Shown: piece after piece, positions 63,849-64,000 of the stretch | Layout of the letters: the number at the start of each line of letters is the position of its first letter | Numbering within the stretch: position 1 is the first letter of the stretch | Source: Pseudomonas uvaldensis | GTDB lineage: Bacteria > Pseudomonadota > Gammaproteobacteria > Pseudomonadales > Pseudomonadaceae | Assembly: GCF_021271205.1 (NCBI RefSeq) | Contig: NZ_JAIWKS010000003.1 | Coordinates: 620,001-684,000 of the forward strand | Direction of reading: 5' to 3' | Length of the DNA: 64,000 bases | Notes under the pieces: model-generated | The model's input: the letters and a program-made list of their open reading frames with translations, nothing else | Told to the model about the DNA's origin: nothing | The model's database searches: none | Translations under genes and position numbers: made by a program

Positions 63849-64000
63849 ATGAGCCAACGACCGGGCAATCAGTTGTTCGATGCCTACTTCACCGCCCGCG
63901 ATATGCGCGAGGTGTTCTGTGATGCGGGGCGGGTGCAGGCCATGCTCGACGTCGAGGCGGCACTGGCCCGGGCAGAGGCGCGGGTCGGGCTGATTCCCGA
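63849..64000 (+). CDS. pcaB: 3-carboxy-cis,cis-muconate cycloisomerase, N-terminal part (cut by window end)
   Basis: ATG 63849 opens 50 codons (SQRPGNQLFDAYFTARDMREV then FCDAGRVQAMLDVEAALARAEARVGLIP) before the window ends. The LFDAYF...ARVQAMLDVEAALARA pattern is the start of the fumarase/aspartase-fold cycloisomerases. It follows pcaT by 21 nt. PcaB acts directly after PcaHG. pcaD and pcaC may follow outside the window. Confidence 0.85.
   Translation, partial: MSQRPGNQLFDAYFTARDMREVFCDAGRVQAMLDVEAALARAEARVGLIP

Noticed and set aside
1..64000. tRNA, rRNA, known small RNAs, insertion sequences, phage genes, toxin-antitoxin or defence genes
   Set aside because: I looked for typical signatures (transposase and integrase motifs, restriction and toxin families, tRNA-like ends) and saw none. 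A covariance-model scan would be decisive for small RNAs and could not be run.

Overview
The window is a gene-dense, GC-rich chromosomal segment from a Pseudomonas of the fluorescens group. Three things point there: the glk-gltR-gtrS-gltBFGK-oprB-hexR-zwf-pgl-eda order, the bifA-sodB-argO-argP and fadD2-fadD1 neighbourhoods known from Pseudomonas, and many GTGGGAGC...GCTCCCAC repeat doublets (REPINs) typical of these genomes. I see no tRNA, rRNA, CRISPR array, insertion sequence, prophage or recognisable defence island. The first and last genes (glk, pcaB) are cut by the window edges.

Layout. 1-15.5 kb: glucose uptake and Entner-Doudoroff region (3' end of glk, GltR/GtrS two-component system, an AGE-family sugar isomerase, glucose ABC transporter, OprB porin, mutarotase, HexR repressor divergent from zwf-pgl-eda). 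15.5-21 kb: a class V aminotransferase with a DUF3820 protein, a DUF2383 protein, and a FUSC/DUF1656/HlyD efflux set. 21-29.6 kb: lipid genes (phaJ1, a lipase-like hydrolase, fadD2, fadD1), then small stress-type proteins, a YihY membrane protein, def and a GNAT enzyme. 29.7-35.8 kb: gluconate genes gntR/gntK/gntT, alaC and a LysE exporter. 35.9-39.2 kb: a GyrI-like protein, a decayed GNAT gene, and an NTF2-like/YciI/SRPBCC/ECF42-type sigma cassette. 39.4-45.7 kb: imelysin lipoprotein, bifA, sodB, argO and argP. 45.7-55.3 kb: an SDR-type enzyme, a coiled-coil membrane protein, a tandem-Cache protein, rapA, very small proteins and a Pit phosphate transporter. 55.5-64 kb: a consolidated beta-ketoadipate (protocatechuate) locus pcaR-pcaK-pcaIJF-pcaHG-pcaT-pcaB.

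How the genes work together. Glucose crosses OprB, is bound by GltB, imported by GltFGK, phosphorylated by Glk and oxidised by Zwf, Pgl and Eda (Edd lies outside the window). Gluconate enters by GntT and joins after GntK. Protocatechuate is taken up by PcaK, cleaved by PcaHG, and finished by PcaIJ/PcaF. The regulatory DNA is unusually legible. There is a matched pair of GTNAC-array promoters before the isomerase and gltB. A HexR-type operator lies between hexR and zwf. Three GntR-type operators surround gntR/gntK/gntT. PcaR-type boxes precede pcaR, pcaK and pcaI, with a fixed 19-bp pair geometry at pcaR and pcaI. AAnAAnAA (Crc/Hfq-type) motifs sit just before several transporter and catabolic start codons.

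I did not find a convincing undescribed enzyme system. The most novel-looking signals are non-coding: the paired GTNAC promoters, a strong leader hairpin before pcaT, the near-identical REPINs that split the glucose ABC operon, and the consistent placement of REPINs at convergent but never divergent gene junctions.
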